This document shows positions 1 through 10,800 of a stretch of DNA of 64,000 nucleotides, piece by piece. Both the position numbers and the translations under genes were made by a program. Under the pieces are notes generated by a model, which was not told where the DNA came from, ran no database searches, and saw only the letters and a program-made list of their open reading frames with translations. Within the stretch, counting starts at the first letter, position 1; every line of letters begins with the position of its first letter. Origin of the DNA: Cyanoderma ruficeps (Eukaryota > Chordata > Aves > Passeriformes > Timaliidae); NCBI GenBank assembly GCA_008694505.1, contig VZDJ01000219.1, positions 9,465,089 to 9,529,088 of the forward strand. Reading direction: 5' to 3'.

Positions 1-600
1 GACATAAATAATTACTTACTGTGCAATTACCTTGGCACCAGAGCATCAGGCTGAGCCCAGCTCCTGCTAGAATTCAGCATCACTGTGCAGTGAAATACTT
101 GTCTGTCTGTCTGCACCCTCTCTCTGTCCTCAGGCCACCTGAAGGAACACCATGGCTGTGATTTCATGCCCCATCAAATCAAGCTAAGACCAGCCAGTGG
201 GTTAAAAAATTAGAGGGAATGGTGCTGGGAAAGACAGACTGAGCTGCAAAACACAAAGCTTGGAATCCTACAAGCCACGAGTCCTTTAGACTGCAAAATG
301 CCCTGTGCTCCAGAAGGGCTGGGGGGCTCGGGCACCTCTGGGCGAGAGGGAATGGTGTCATGAATGAGTGGCTTAGGTCACTTAAAGAGTCACTGGCAAA
401 GGTATCAGCAAAAGCAAGTTTGAATCTAAGTTTGTGAAACTGCAACTTAAAGATTTGATGGGCACCATCCACTCTATCGCTTCCTATGTGGATGATTCAC
501 AGAGAGGAAAATTGACCAAAATCATCTCTAAAGGATTTTCTTGGAGACCAGAGGCACAAAAGGGTAAGAGTGCAAAGGGTGAGGAAGACCCTCCCATTGA
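1..600. other. Unannotated sequence, window start
   Basis: I see no gene, repeat or RNA here that I can support. Open frames are short and resemble no family I know. The stretch leads into the CpG island that begins near 620, and one undetermined base lies at 602. Confidence 0.4.
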
Positions 601-619
601 GNAAGTGTGTTGGGGCCGT

Positions 620-1000
620 AGCCCTAAAGGGGCCAGGGCTCTGAGCCGCTCCGCTGCGAAGGGCAGGGCCCTCAGCTGGGGGATGTGGGAGGGGGTCCCT
701 CCTCCCCCCAGTGCCCGGGCAGCCCCGGGACATCCCGCCCGTCCCGCCCGGCTCCGCCCGGCTCCATCCCCGGCCGCATCGCTCCCCCCGCCGGCCGCTC
801 CGCGCCGCTGCCGCCGATGGCATCGGCCGGGGGAGGAGCAGCAGGAGGAGAAGGAGGAGGAGGAGGAGGAAGGAGAGGAGGCGCTTCTCACACTTTCAGG
901 GCCAGACCGAAGTGTGTCTGCTTTCTGCTTCCTCCCCCTGTGCCCGCCCGCCAGGCCGGCCGCAGGGAGGTGCGTCCCTCTAAGTGTTTCCCCCGGCATT
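620..1000. promoter_or_regulatory. CpG island with GGA-triplet tract, gene unassigned
   Basis: This block is strongly GC- and CpG-rich compared with its flanks and has a purine tract of GGA and GGAGAA triplets at about 832-885 on the plus strand. It looks like a promoter CpG island. SPARC cannot be its gene, because SPARC is transcribed away from higher coordinates and ends near 4.1 kb. In mammals FAT2 lies beyond the 3' side of SPARC on the same strand, so a promoter or first exon of a neighbouring gene is possible, but I could not identify an exon. Long open frames on both strands here are expected from base composition and are not called. Confidence 0.55.
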
Positions 1001-1424
1001 TTCTCTTCGCTGGAGCTTGGACAAGATTTTACTGAATTCGTCCATCTTTGAAATATATGAGATTCTAAGACAAAAGGATGCTCTGCAGTGGATATGGGCG
1101 GTTTGGAAGCTGTTCCTCAGGCCGGAGCATGGCAGAGGGGTGGAGGTGATGCTGGCACTGGGGGACACTCTGTGCCAGATCCATGATAAGATCCCCCCTC
1201 AGCAGTAATTCTGGGTGTGCTTGAACTGCTATGAGAGAGACCTGTGTGTGAGATTCCCACTGGGAATGGTAACTCCATCAAGCCCACCACCCTGGGTACC
1301 TGAACACGGGGCAAAGGCCTCTGTTACATGATTCAACCTTCCTTTGCAGGGCTGATTTTAGCTGATGAGACTTGAAGCTGTGTGAAATACCAGCCTTCAC
1401 TCATGGAGCCTGAGGGAATGATGG
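1001..1424. other. Unannotated sequence
   Basis: Flank of the CpG island. I see nothing supportable before the CR1 remnant. Confidence 0.35.
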
Positions 1425-1655
1425 GAAGCTCTGTCAGAGGAAGCTCAGGTTAGATATTATCAAATACCCAGAGGGTGTTGGACACAATGCCCACAGTGCC
1501 TGTCTGATTTCAAGAAGCATTTGGACCACATTCTCAGGAGCATGGTGTAATTCCTGGGGTTGTCCTGTCACAGGATTTGGACTCAGAGATCCTTGTGGGT
1601 TCCTTCCAGCTCAGAATTTTCTGTGATTCCATGATTCTGTGCTGTAGGATGAATT
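1425..1655 (+). mobile_element. CR1 LINE, 3' end fragment
   Basis: The segment has the recognisable 3' UTR of a CR1 retrotransposon in sense orientation: a piece resembling the 'aagctcaggttagatatta' block, then a 'ttcaagaagcatttggac' block, then 'ccttccagctcagaat', and finally the degenerate terminal octamer-like repeats near 1625-1645 (variants of ATTCTATG). CR1 copies are usually 5'-truncated and lack a poly-A tail. There seems to be an internal deletion between the first and second blocks. Divergence indicates an old copy. Confidence 0.85.
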
Positions 1656-3580
1656 TAATTCCATGGGTTTCCAGTGTCACTGTTAACTAGGGTAGAAGCA
1701 GTTCCAGGTGCAGCTGCACCTTGCAAACAATGAGACTCTGAGTCCAGGCTGATTCCAGGTGTGTGACTGGGGTAGTCATGGTGATGCCTGCCTTGCCACC
1801 TTTTCCATCACCTGCATTTTGTACATTTAAGCCACAAACCTTAATGCAGTGTTTATGCCACAGTTTCTCTTCCAAAAGTAAGGGTTGGGAAAACAGACAG
1901 GACGGCACAAATCTCTGCAGAAATCTTTGTCTGCCCCATCTTTCCTCTCTTGAATGCAGGACATGGCTCAGTGAGTAACTGCACCAAAAGGAACCATCTC
2001 TGCAGATGCACTGTAGCACTTGGGTCAGGCTGGTGCTGGTTTTGAATCCAGATCTGTCTGTTATTTTTCTATCTTGTTTTTTTTTCGGGCTTGCAAACTG
2101 TGTCCTCAGTCAGCCCAAACCACAGGGAGAATTTCCACTGGGAAAGTACAGGAGGGTTTCTTTGCTGCTGTGCAGGCACGGGAAGGCTCGATTTCAGCCC
2201 TAACAGGGAAAGGGCTGTTCTGTTCCACCCTTGCTGACTGTCTGGGTCTGAAAGCTCAAAGAGGCCAGCTTATTCCTCAAGTCCTGACATAACCCCTTGT
2301 ATGGCATTTGCCCCAAGGCAGTGAAATTCCAGCCACTTGATACTTCGGGCTGTAACCTTTGAAGGGTTAAGGGAGCCCCAGCTTCAACCTTCTGAGCTCA
2401 TTCTGATGCTCAGCTAAAGCCAGGGCAGCTGCACTTTGTTATAGCACTGGGCTGGGTCCTTTGGACTCTGCCAGACTGCTGGGACACGAGTGTTGTCCCA
2501 TGGGATGGACCATGGCCTTGGAGATGGATCATTGCCTCTTCCAGAGCTGTGATAACCAGCTCTCCTGGTGCAGCCTGCTGGCTTTCCTGAGCTTGCTGGG
2601 CCTTAGAGCTGACTCGTGCACCAGAGGGGAAGGCAGGGGAGAGGAGGGCTGGAACACCTTCCCTTGCAGCACTGGCAGTGGGGCTGAGTTGGAAGGAATG
2701 CAGCTGCATCTCATGGGGCAGTGGAGTGCGGGTCTCTGGCTGAGAGGGAGTGAGTGGGAAGCAAGTTTGCACAGGATGGCCGATCTCCTCCAGCCCCTGC
2801 CTGTCTTTCTGCCCTCTCCCCTGCCCAAATCTTCCCTCAACAGCTCTCCAGGCCTGGAGGTGGGTCACACCCAGCTGGCTCTTGCAGTTGTGCCCCTCTC
2901 TGTGTCAGGGCTGCCAGTTGGTAGCAGCTGCTCCCACAGTGGGGAGGCATTCACTGTGTCTCCACTGAGAACCCTCCTTTGGCTAACAGCCATGGGAGTG
3001 GGTGCTGTGCTTCAAGGCAGGGGTGGAAAACCCTCACCTGGCCCCTCTGGGCAGCAGCTTCCCTACTGGGGTCAAACACCTTGGCAATGCCAAGGGAGTG
3101 CTCTGTGGGATGTGCCCAGGGCTCTGCAGCCAGGAGTGACCCTGTTCAGGACCCGACAGCTCTGCTGGGAGCACAGCACATCCCACAGGGCTGTCAGCAG
3201 CGACCTCACAGCTGAGCCAGGGCTCTTGCAACTCGCCTATTTTTAGCCCGTGCAAATGGGGCTGTTTATTTTCCTACTGTTGTGCCTTTTTGCCTTTCCC
3301 AGGGATTTTATTGCTGATGAAAGGAAGGGTCTGAGAGCCGTGTGAGTGTCTGTGCTGGCTGCTGCAGTGACCCTGTCTCTGCCCACATTACCCATCCAAT
3401 ATTCCCCAAGCCCTTTACAGTGGTGGGCCGGAATGGGCAGAAGCACCTCAGCTTGCCTTGGACCAGAACATTTTTGGGGCCGGGAGACCTGTGGTAACAA
3501 CTTGAACCCATGTGTGAGGCTGGTGTGGAGGGGGCAGTCCCTCCCACCAGGATGGGGTGAAACAGAGGAACATTGCAGGC
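1656..3580. other. Intergenic, downstream of SPARC
   Basis: No gene is supported. A 261-codon open frame at 2461-3246 (plus) has no recognisable domain and lies in GC-rich sequence. A short block at 2271-2330 resembles one in the last SPARC intron (see findings). Confidence 0.35.
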
Positions 3581-3583
3581 TGG

Positions 3584-3618
3584 TTTATTGTCAGTGTTTC
3601 AAATCAGTATTTTTTATT
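3584..3618 (-). terminator. Possible distal SPARC polyadenylation signals
   Basis: Two minus-strand AATAAA hexamers lie at 3584-3589 and 3613-3618. Using either would give SPARC a 3' UTR of about 1.2 kb. They are alternatives to the proximal signal near 4124; the sequence alone does not show which is used. Confidence 0.35.
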
Positions 3619-4099
3619 ACAGAGACTCATCAGATTGCTCACACTGTGGCAGGAATTTAATAATATAAGGCACAGGGAACATTCAGAGGTAAAAAAAGAG
3701 TTCTCAGCCTGTGAGATTTAACCATCACTTTGCTCCTGTCAGAACCCTCTCTTACAAAGCAAAATCCAAATACCTTCTTCCTTCCATCCTTTGCATCCCT
3801 TAAATCCACAACAGGAAAAAAAATACTACAGCCTTTCCCTCGAGCATGTGGCAATCTGGCCACTTTCTGGGCAGAAAAATCCCTTCCAAGTCTGTCACAG
3901 CTTCCCTGGGAGAGCAGGGCTGGAATTTAAGCACAGGCAAGGCAGAGGGGTGGGAAGTGCTTAAGGGCACTGTGATCTGGGGAGAGCCAAGAGCTTTATC
4001 TCACCTACAGCTGAATCACAACATCAAGGTGAGCCACACACACCCCGGGGAACAGGCACCCCATCTCACACAGAAAACAGCATGGTCATTGAGTGATGG

Positions 4100-4816
4100 T
4101 GAAGCATGTGGCACTTTCAAACCTTTATTATTCAAGAGAGTTTTACAGGATGGGAATCATTTCATCTTATCTGTTTTAAATTCTGTGCGCGTCCCTATTT
4201 GCTTGTTCAATTTATCTTTTTTTGTGCCCAATAACTGCTAAATTCAAACCCTGGCAATGGAAGGGAAAAAAAAAAAAGAAAACAAAATCCTAACTCTCTC
4301 AGTCTATTTTACCCCTCTCCATACTTCCTACCAAGAGCTGGGTGGCCACAATGTCACCTGCAGCTGCTCTGCTTGAGAACCCAATCCTCCTACATCCTCT
4401 GGCTCTGCCTTCCCTTTCTGGCATCTGTGACTGGGGTGGTGAATCAGCCGAGAGGGTTTTGTGTCTGAGAGGGTTTTGTGTCTGACGTGTCCAGGAACCC
4501 TCCTGTTAGTGAGAAGTTAAGAGAAGTCGATCCCCCGAGAGCAGAGGATATTTAGCACAGGAACAATCAGCGGTAAAGGACAGAGAAAAGGCTGGTAAGA
4601 GTGTGTGGAAACAGCTGGGTGAGTAATCTAGTGGTAATAGATAAGGCTATGAACAGGACTGTTATTTCTCTTAGCACCGTTACTACATATGTTTAGACCT
4701 ATATTAGCACCTTGTTCCCAGGGAAAAACAAAACAAAACAAAAGCAGTTTAAAGACCAAAGGAAGTGGGAAGGTTAAAACATGACAAAGTTGGCAGCAGA
4801 GCAGGAAGGTGAGCCT
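4100..4816 (-). other. SPARC: SPARC 3' UTR (proximal form)
   Basis: Everything from the SPARC stop codon down to about 20 bases past the first downstream minus-strand AATAAA (4124-4129) is the likely 3' UTR, about 0.7 kb. A small 18-bp tandem duplication lies at about 4451-4486. The end point is inferred from the hexamer only. Confidence 0.5.
4124..4129 (-). terminator. SPARC: SPARC proximal polyadenylation signal
   Basis: This is the first AATAAA on the minus strand after the SPARC stop codon, about 690 bases downstream. It is a plausible cleavage signal but not proven. Confidence 0.5.
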
Positions 4817-4845
4817 TTAGATCACAAGATCCTTGTCTATGTCCT
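4817..4845 (-). CDS. SPARC: SPARC exon 10: C-terminal tail and stop
   Basis: Nine residues ending KDLVI and a TAA at 4819-4817, after acceptor TTCCACAG. The tail matches the conserved SPARC C-terminus. Confidence 0.96.
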
Positions 4846-7814
4846 CTGTGGAAGGAAAAGAGAGAGAGACAGTCAGGAGGTGGATGCTGCCAAGGTCCCA
4901 CTGTTCCTGCACCCTTCCCACTCCCCCCTGCTCCCCCTCACCCAGGGCTGATTCCTCAAGTCCTCAAGTCCCGTGTAGGGCATTTGCCCCAAGGCTGTAA
5001 TGCATTGCTTCATCCACACTGGGATGTGGGGGTTCTGGGGGTGCTCTTCAGCCTCCCCTGCACCCCCATCCCTGCCCTCCCCAGCACTTACTCTCCTTGA
5101 TGCCAAAGCAGCTGGCCCACTCCTCCAGGGCAATGTACTTGTCGTTGTCCAGGTCACAGGCCTCGAAGAAGCGAGTGGTGCAGTGCTCCATGGGGATCAG
5201 GGGGGCACGCAGTGGGGCCAGCTCGGTGTGGGACAGGTACCTGCCGAGGTCACCGCACCGTCACAGGAGGGAAGAGGCTGGCCCCAGCTCTCTGCTTTGG
5301 CTGCTTGTCCCAGTGCCCTCCCAGTATCAGCCACTGAGTGTCAAGGACTGGCATCTGCCTTTGCAGCCAGCTGGGCTGGTCACAAAATAGCCACCAGCTG
5401 GGGGTCCCTGCCAGCTGCCCCCACCCCGCAAGCCTGCGTGTGTCATCGCTCTCATGCCAATGTGCAGCCCGTGGCTAAGCCAGCAGCTGCCATCTCAGCT
5501 GCTGAAGTTATCCCAGGGCCTTTGGACTAAGATATTTTAGGGCACTATCATAGAACAGTAAATCTGAGAAGAGAGAAACTCCCCACCCAAGGGAGGTGGG
5601 AGCAGCTGGAGCTGGGAGAGGCCCCTCTTCCTGGAGAAGAGCAGTTTGCAGGAGGCAAAGATGCCTCTACCCCAGCCTGCTTTGCCACAGCCTCTGCCAC
5701 CAGCCACCCACTTGTGTCACATCTCCAGCCAGCCTTGACACCTTCTACTACCAAATCCCCCTGCTCCTCAGGCAGGGAATGGTGGGGTCCTTGTCCTGCT
5801 CTGCTGGCACTCACCCATCCATGGGGTGCTGGTCCAGCTGCCCAAACTGCCAGTGCACAGGGAAGATGTACATGTTGTAGTTCTTCTCAAAGTCCCGGGC
5901 CAGGAGCTCCACGGTGTGGTCACCGGCCTCCAGGCGCTTCTCGTTCTCATGGATCTTCTTCACCTGCCGTGGGAGAGGCCAGGGAGGCCTTGTCAGCAGG
6001 GAAGTGCAAGGGGCACCAGGTCATTCTGGATGGGCTCCCTGTCTGTCCTGGCCTCCCCTGTGGGGGTGAGCTCCCAGACCCCCTCCCCTGTCCCCCACCT
6101 TGAGCTTCTGCTTCTCGGTCAGCAGGTTGTTGTCCTCGTCGCGCTCGTACAGAGTGATCAGCACGTTCTTGAGCCAGTCCCGCATGCGCAGGGGGAACTC
6201 AGTCAGCTCCGTGTCCAGGCAGGCTGGGATGACTGCAGGTCACACACAGTGGTCAGTTCAGCATCTGGGCATGCAGCTCCACACCCCAGTGCTGTCCCCC
6301 CTTAGCCCTGAGCCTGCCAGGACCTTTGCTCTCCATCAGGCTGGGAACATGGGGGCTGTGCCCAGTCAGGGGTTCCCTTGTCTGAGGGAGTGGCTCCACT
6401 TACATTTGCAGGGCCCAATGTAGTCCAGGTGCAGCTTGTGTCCCTTCTTGGTTCCCTCCAAGGTGCACTTGGTGGCAAAGAAATGGCAGGAGGAGTCGTA
6501 GGTCTTGTTGTCAGTGCCACAGACCTGCAGGAAGGGGCGATTCTGCGTGAGAGGCAGGGAGAGCCTCCAAATGAGATATTTAACTTGTTTCCTGGAGTGG
6601 GCAATGGCTCCTTCTTCACCAGCAGATGGGGACCAGCCACCCTGGCTGTGTCTCCATGTGTCACCCTCTCTGGCAAAGCCCACGTGGGTCCCTCCCTGCC
6701 CTGGGTCACCAAGCAGGTCCTGCCCTCACCTTCTCGAAGACGCCGGCGGTGGCGGGGCAGCTGGAGGGGTCCTGGCACACACACATGGGCGAGTTGTTGT
6801 CATCCACCTCGCACACCTTGCCGTGCTTGCAGTGGTGGTTCTGGCAGGGGTCTGCAGCAGGAGGGGAGCAAAGTCAGAGCCACCCACATCTTCACCTCCC
6901 ACGAGATGCTCAGGGCACCTCAGCACAGAAGGAAGACTGAGGCTTTGCCACAGACAGCCCCCAGCATCTATTCTTGCACTGGGAAGATTTGAGGATTTCC
7001 AGAGGTCCATGTTAGCCCTGGGACTAATTCTGGACTCCTTTCTGTAGCCACACCAATGGCTTTTCTGTTGCAAAGATGGGCTTACAGAGAGCCCAGGGCT
7101 GGAAGAGGCCATGTGCCTCTTTTGCTTTAATTGTGCATCCAGGCTGGCATCGTCCTTGTGCCACAGCCCTTCCCAAAGGAGCCCCTCACTGTTTGGGGTG
7201 GCTAAAGCTCCCTCACACAGGGAGGGGACAGTGTCCCTGCTGGCTGGAGGGCAGAGCCAGAGTGACTTACTCTCTGCAACAATCTCCTCTACGTCCTCCG
7301 TGGGTTCCTCAAACTCTCCCACCTCCACCTGGACGGGATTAGCCCCCACAGGCTCCTGCAAAAGAGGTTGGTGTTTCTGCTGGGGGTGCACAGCCCCAGC
7401 TCCTGGAAGGCAGAGCAGCCCCCCTGTGGCTCCCCAGAGCTTTGGAGATGCTCTTTCCAGAGCAGTAGGTGCTGAGGGGGTGGGTGAGGAGGAGGGACAG
7501 AGTCACCCACCTCTGTGGTAGGATCTTCGATGACCTCTGTCTCATCGGGCAGAGCCTCCTGCTGCAGAGGAAAATGCACATGAGTGGGGGGTCCATGGGA
7601 CAGTTCCAAGGAGGGTGACCCGCTGGAACAGGCGGCAGGGCCACCCTCAAGTTGTCCCTCATTCCTCAGTACTTTATTTGTTACAAAAGGAAATCCCCAT
7701 CAGCTACTGCAGATGGACAACCCTGACAGCAGAGGCTCCGCTGTCTCCTGCACTTACCGGCGCTGCCAGGGCTTTGCCTGCCAGGCAGAGAAGGAAGAAA
7801 ATCCAGGCCCTCAT
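4817..7814 (-). CDS. SPARC: SPARC (osteonectin, BM-40), nine coding exons
   Basis: SPARC is a secreted matricellular glycoprotein that binds collagen and calcium and modulates matrix assembly. The coding exons on the minus strand are 7758-7814, 7511-7561, 7271-7355, 6730-6851, 6404-6524, 6099-6232, 5815-5963, 5092-5240 and 4817-4845. All junctions are GT-AG and in phase, giving 298 residues against 303 in human. In order the protein has a signal peptide (1-17), an acidic low-affinity calcium region (to about 64), a follistatin-like module (65-145) with a Kazal part, an N-glycosylation sequon at N111 and a copper-binding KGHK at 132-135, then the extracellular calcium domain with two EF-hands (second loop D269-E280), ending in DLVI. 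Two residues differ from human: T207 where human has Pro, and M238 where human has Ile beside the first EF-hand. Introns between the coding exons are only 135-574 bases. The start is fixed by the signal peptide. The non-coding exon 1 was not located. Confidence 0.98.
5092..5240 (-). CDS. SPARC: SPARC exon 9: EF-hand pair
   Basis: Encodes residues 240-289, with [20 protein letters not shown] completing the first EF-hand region and [12 protein letters not shown] forming the canonical second loop bracketed by the cysteine pair C268/C284. Confidence 0.97.
5815..5963 (-). CDS. SPARC: SPARC exon 8: collagen-binding helix, first EF-hand
   Basis: Encodes residues 191-239 and two bases of Gly240, including [19 protein letters not shown]207 and M238 replace the human Pro and Ile. 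The donor is GTGAGTG. Confidence 0.97.
6099..6232 (-). CDS. SPARC: SPARC exon 7: start of calcium domain
   Basis: Encodes residues 146-190, from [10 protein letters not shown] through [10 protein letters not shown] to TEKQKLK, the first helices of the extracellular calcium domain. Confidence 0.97.
6404..6524 (-). CDS. SPARC: SPARC exon 6: Kazal-like part with KGHK
   Basis: Residues 106-145 carry the sequon NKT (N111), the Kazal cysteines and the KGHK motif known from SPARC-derived copper-binding peptides. The donor splits the codon for Phe146. Confidence 0.97.
6730..6851 (-). CDS. SPARC: SPARC exon 5: follistatin-like hairpin
   Basis: Encodes the EGF-like part of the follistatin module (residues 65-105), including [15 protein letters not shown] and [11 protein letters not shown], with the cysteines of the family in place. 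Confidence 0.97.
7271..7355 (-). CDS. SPARC: SPARC exon 4: acidic domain
   Basis: Encodes [14 protein letters not shown] followed by a Glu-rich run, the low-affinity calcium-binding region. It ends after the first base of an Asn codon, with donor GTAAGTC. Confidence 0.95.
7511..7561 (-). CDS. SPARC: SPARC exon 3: acidic N-terminal segment
   Basis: Seventeen codons beginning [10 protein letters not shown], phase 0 at both ends. The acceptor is a CAGCAG tandem (7564-7559), so the exon starts with one Gln if the first AG is used. Mammalian SPARC has two Gln here. Confidence 0.93.
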
Positions 7815-7826
7815 CTTTCAGCAGAC
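7758..7826 (-). CDS. SPARC: SPARC exon 2: start codon and signal peptide
   Basis: The ATG is at 7814-7812, followed by a hydrophobic secretory signal with the family start MRAWIFF and a cut expected after LA. The donor GTAAGTG begins at 7757. A likely acceptor leaves 12 untranslated bases upstream (7815-7826); that boundary is less certain than the coding part. Confidence 0.9.
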
Positions 7827-10800
7827 CTTGAATAAAGCAGAGGAAAAGGAGGGATGAGGAAGGAGGCCACTGTGTGCCGCTGGGCTCCAGGCTGAGCACT
7901 CAGACACTTTGAGAAGGGCGTTCTCTCCATTTCCTGCCTCGTCTGCTCAGTATTACAGACCCACAGGCTGGCTTTTCTAGCCAAAACCTTGGGCCAAATC
8001 GTGTTTCCAAGATAAATTCGTTTGATTTTGCAAAATGAGACAGTGGGGTTTAGATGTCTGTTGCTCTCCTGGATGCCTCTAGGAAAATCACCGTCAAAAT
8101 GGCTCTTCCCTCCTCTGAAGGCTTTTTTTTCCCCACCAATCCTCCCACATTTTTCATGTTAAAAATCCCCTCAAATGAGTGCCAGGTACAAGGAATGAAA
8201 CTCTATCATCTTAGTTGTCAATCAGAAGAAATATGGAAGTAGATGAAGGAAAGAGATAACAGAGAGACAATGAGACAGAGCACTTGAGAATTAAATCCTT
8301 CAAAAAAACCCTTTCCCCATGGACACGGGCATCCTTAGGGGTATCAGAGACCAGTCCCTCATCCCCAGCACCCCAAAACGTTGGGGTGTCTGTTGTTTTT
8401 CCTTTTCCTGCTCAGACTTGAGGGTCCCCAGACCAGGTTTGAGGGATCCAAGTCACTTTGGGCTTGTGTCCTGCTGGGAGACAAGCTCCCCAAGGATGAG
8501 CCCTTTGCACCCTCCCAGTCTGGGCTGCTGCAGAGCCTCTGTAGGACAGGGCAGCCCAGCTAACAGCGGCTGTGATGTGAGCCAGGAGAGTGCAGATGGT
8601 GACATCCCGGTGTCCTTGTCCCCCTCCCCGGTTCCTGTTTGGCAGGGCCCAGCCGCTAGAGCGGGCGGAGAGCAGCTCAGCTGGCCGCTTAATATGCGGG
8701 TGGCATCCCCCCGCTGACAGCCAGGGCTGCCCGCTGCCTTCCGCCCGCGGGGACACTCAAACAGCCCCGTTCTCTCTCCTGCCAGCCAGGCCACCTGTCC
8801 CCCTGCCAAGTCTTCCCTTCCCCCTGCCCTCCTCCTCTCCACCTGCGTGGCCGGGGCACCACAGCCCGCCCTGGGGCCAGAGGGAGGGATTTGCTGGGAC
8901 AGAGAGTGTTGGACAAAGTTTCTCCTTCTCTCCCAGGATATCTGATATTGCTGCGCCCTTTTCCTCCTCATGCACAGCAGCTCTCTGGGTATAAACCCAC
9001 ACCAAGCCTGTGCTGCCAGGACAGCAGCCAGGCTGAGCTCTGCTTCCTGATTTACCGGGGTTTGGCCACTCAGAGAAAATCCTCTTGCCCATCTCAGGAC
9101 CTCACCCAGCCTCTAGTGGGGTGTCTGCAAAATAGGGGTCAGGGAATGGAGGGCAGCTTTCTTGGGATGTCAGAGGGCCTGGAGGAGGTGCTGGGGATGG
9201 CTGCTGTGGTGGTGTGAAGTGGCTGTGGCAGAGGAGCTGTGGGGTGGGGTGATTTTTTGCTGATGTTTTGCCCTTTTGCTCTGTCAAGGCTGCAGCTGAG
9301 CAGCTCCCTCCTCTCCTGCTTGGTGTGAGCTGTCCCTTCCCCTCGTCTTGATTTGTTCTGGAGGCTTCTGTGAGCTCTGCCAACATTTGCCAGCAAGATC
9401 ACTGGTTCTTCAGTCCTGGAAGGGTTGTTTGGGGAGGGAGGTGGAAAAGTACAGGTGGTTCTGGCCATCTCCTCCTTTGCTGGTATCCCCTGGCTAGTAA
9501 AGGCTCCTCCTGGGCTTCTCCCAGGGGCTTGTTTGCTTTGGAAGGTGCTCTGAGGTTCAGTGATGCTCACTGGGCAGTGCCCAGCCTGGAGGGGAGGGCA
9601 GTGCCTGCACATGTGGAAGGTGGCACTAAGAAGAACCCAACCCCACACCAAAGCCGTCTTAGATCATTTCCCCAAGCTTTAAAAAATTTCAAAGTCTGGG
9701 CATGCAGTAAGTGGGGTCAGGGAATTACATGTTTGCTAGGAGCCAGCAGACAGTTGGAACTGCCAGTGTTGTGTTTGGAGGAAGAAGGAGCACGAAAAAG
9801 TCTGAGCAAACAAGCTCTGCAGAGCTGTCTTGTGCCTTAGATGGTAAAACAAATTTATTATAAAACAGCAACCTTTTGGAGGCAAGGCATGTGCAGTGAG
9901 GACATTGCAGTGTCTGTGAGCCCCTGGCAGGGTTGCAAATGGTCATTCCTGAATGCCTGGTGGCCAAAGTCCTGAAATAACAGCTCAGGAGCCCTGCACG
10001 CAGGGTTGCTCCATCAGGATAACGTGGTCCATGGTGAAAGTCTCCCTCCTTGTGGAGCAGCCCTGGTCCTGCTATCCAGGAGAATCTCTTTGGGGCTGGC
10101 AGCTGGGCCACACCACGAGCTCAGCATCCGTCCCCCAGCTGGAGGGACTTGGGAGGGACCCTGAGGGGCTCTGCCCTGGGAACGCCTGGCACTGCTTTGT
10201 GAGCCCCATGGAGGGCGGAGGGCAGCAAGGGGGGTGCAGCCAGGGGTCATTTTGGACAGAAGGAAACAGGGAGAAAGATTTTAGCAAGCAGGGACTTAGG
10301 CCCTTCTGCATCCTAAAGGAATCAACAGACACCAGCACTTTGCAGGGTGCTGGAAACCAGCACAGAAAGGGCTGCTGAATATGGAATAAGAGAAGCTCCA
10401 TGGTCACCACCCTCTCTCTGCTCAGGCCCGCCCTCTTGAATGCTGTGGATTGAGTAGACAACAGGGCACCCGTGGGCTGTGCAGACTTTTAAATACCTGA
10501 TCCTACTTGCAGCCTACATGGGGACTTCAGCTCCCAGTCACTCTATAAACACAGTCTGGGGGCCCCCAGAAACCCCTCTCAGTGGTTCACCTCTCCAGCA
10601 CGGCCCTCAGCACCAGCTGCTCATTGCATTCCACAGCCATTCCCCAAAGAGGAAAACAACAGGGTGTAGAGAGGGCTGAGGCTGACCCTCAGCATCTCCA
10701 CAGGCTCAAAACCAGCTGCTCTGGGGAACTTTTTACCACTTTCCCCCAAGCTTGTGGCACCATCATCAGTTTCTCCTGATGGGGAAAATACCCCGCAGTG

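Noticed and set aside
484..999. 171-codon minus-strand frame and overlapping plus-strand frames in the CpG island
   Set aside because: Low-complexity Ser/Gly/Arg peptides from CpG-rich and GGA-repeat DNA on both strands. It also crosses the N at 602.
2461..3246. 261-codon open frame on the plus strand
   Set aside because: No recognisable domain, no splice or promoter context, and composition typical of GC-rich non-coding DNA.
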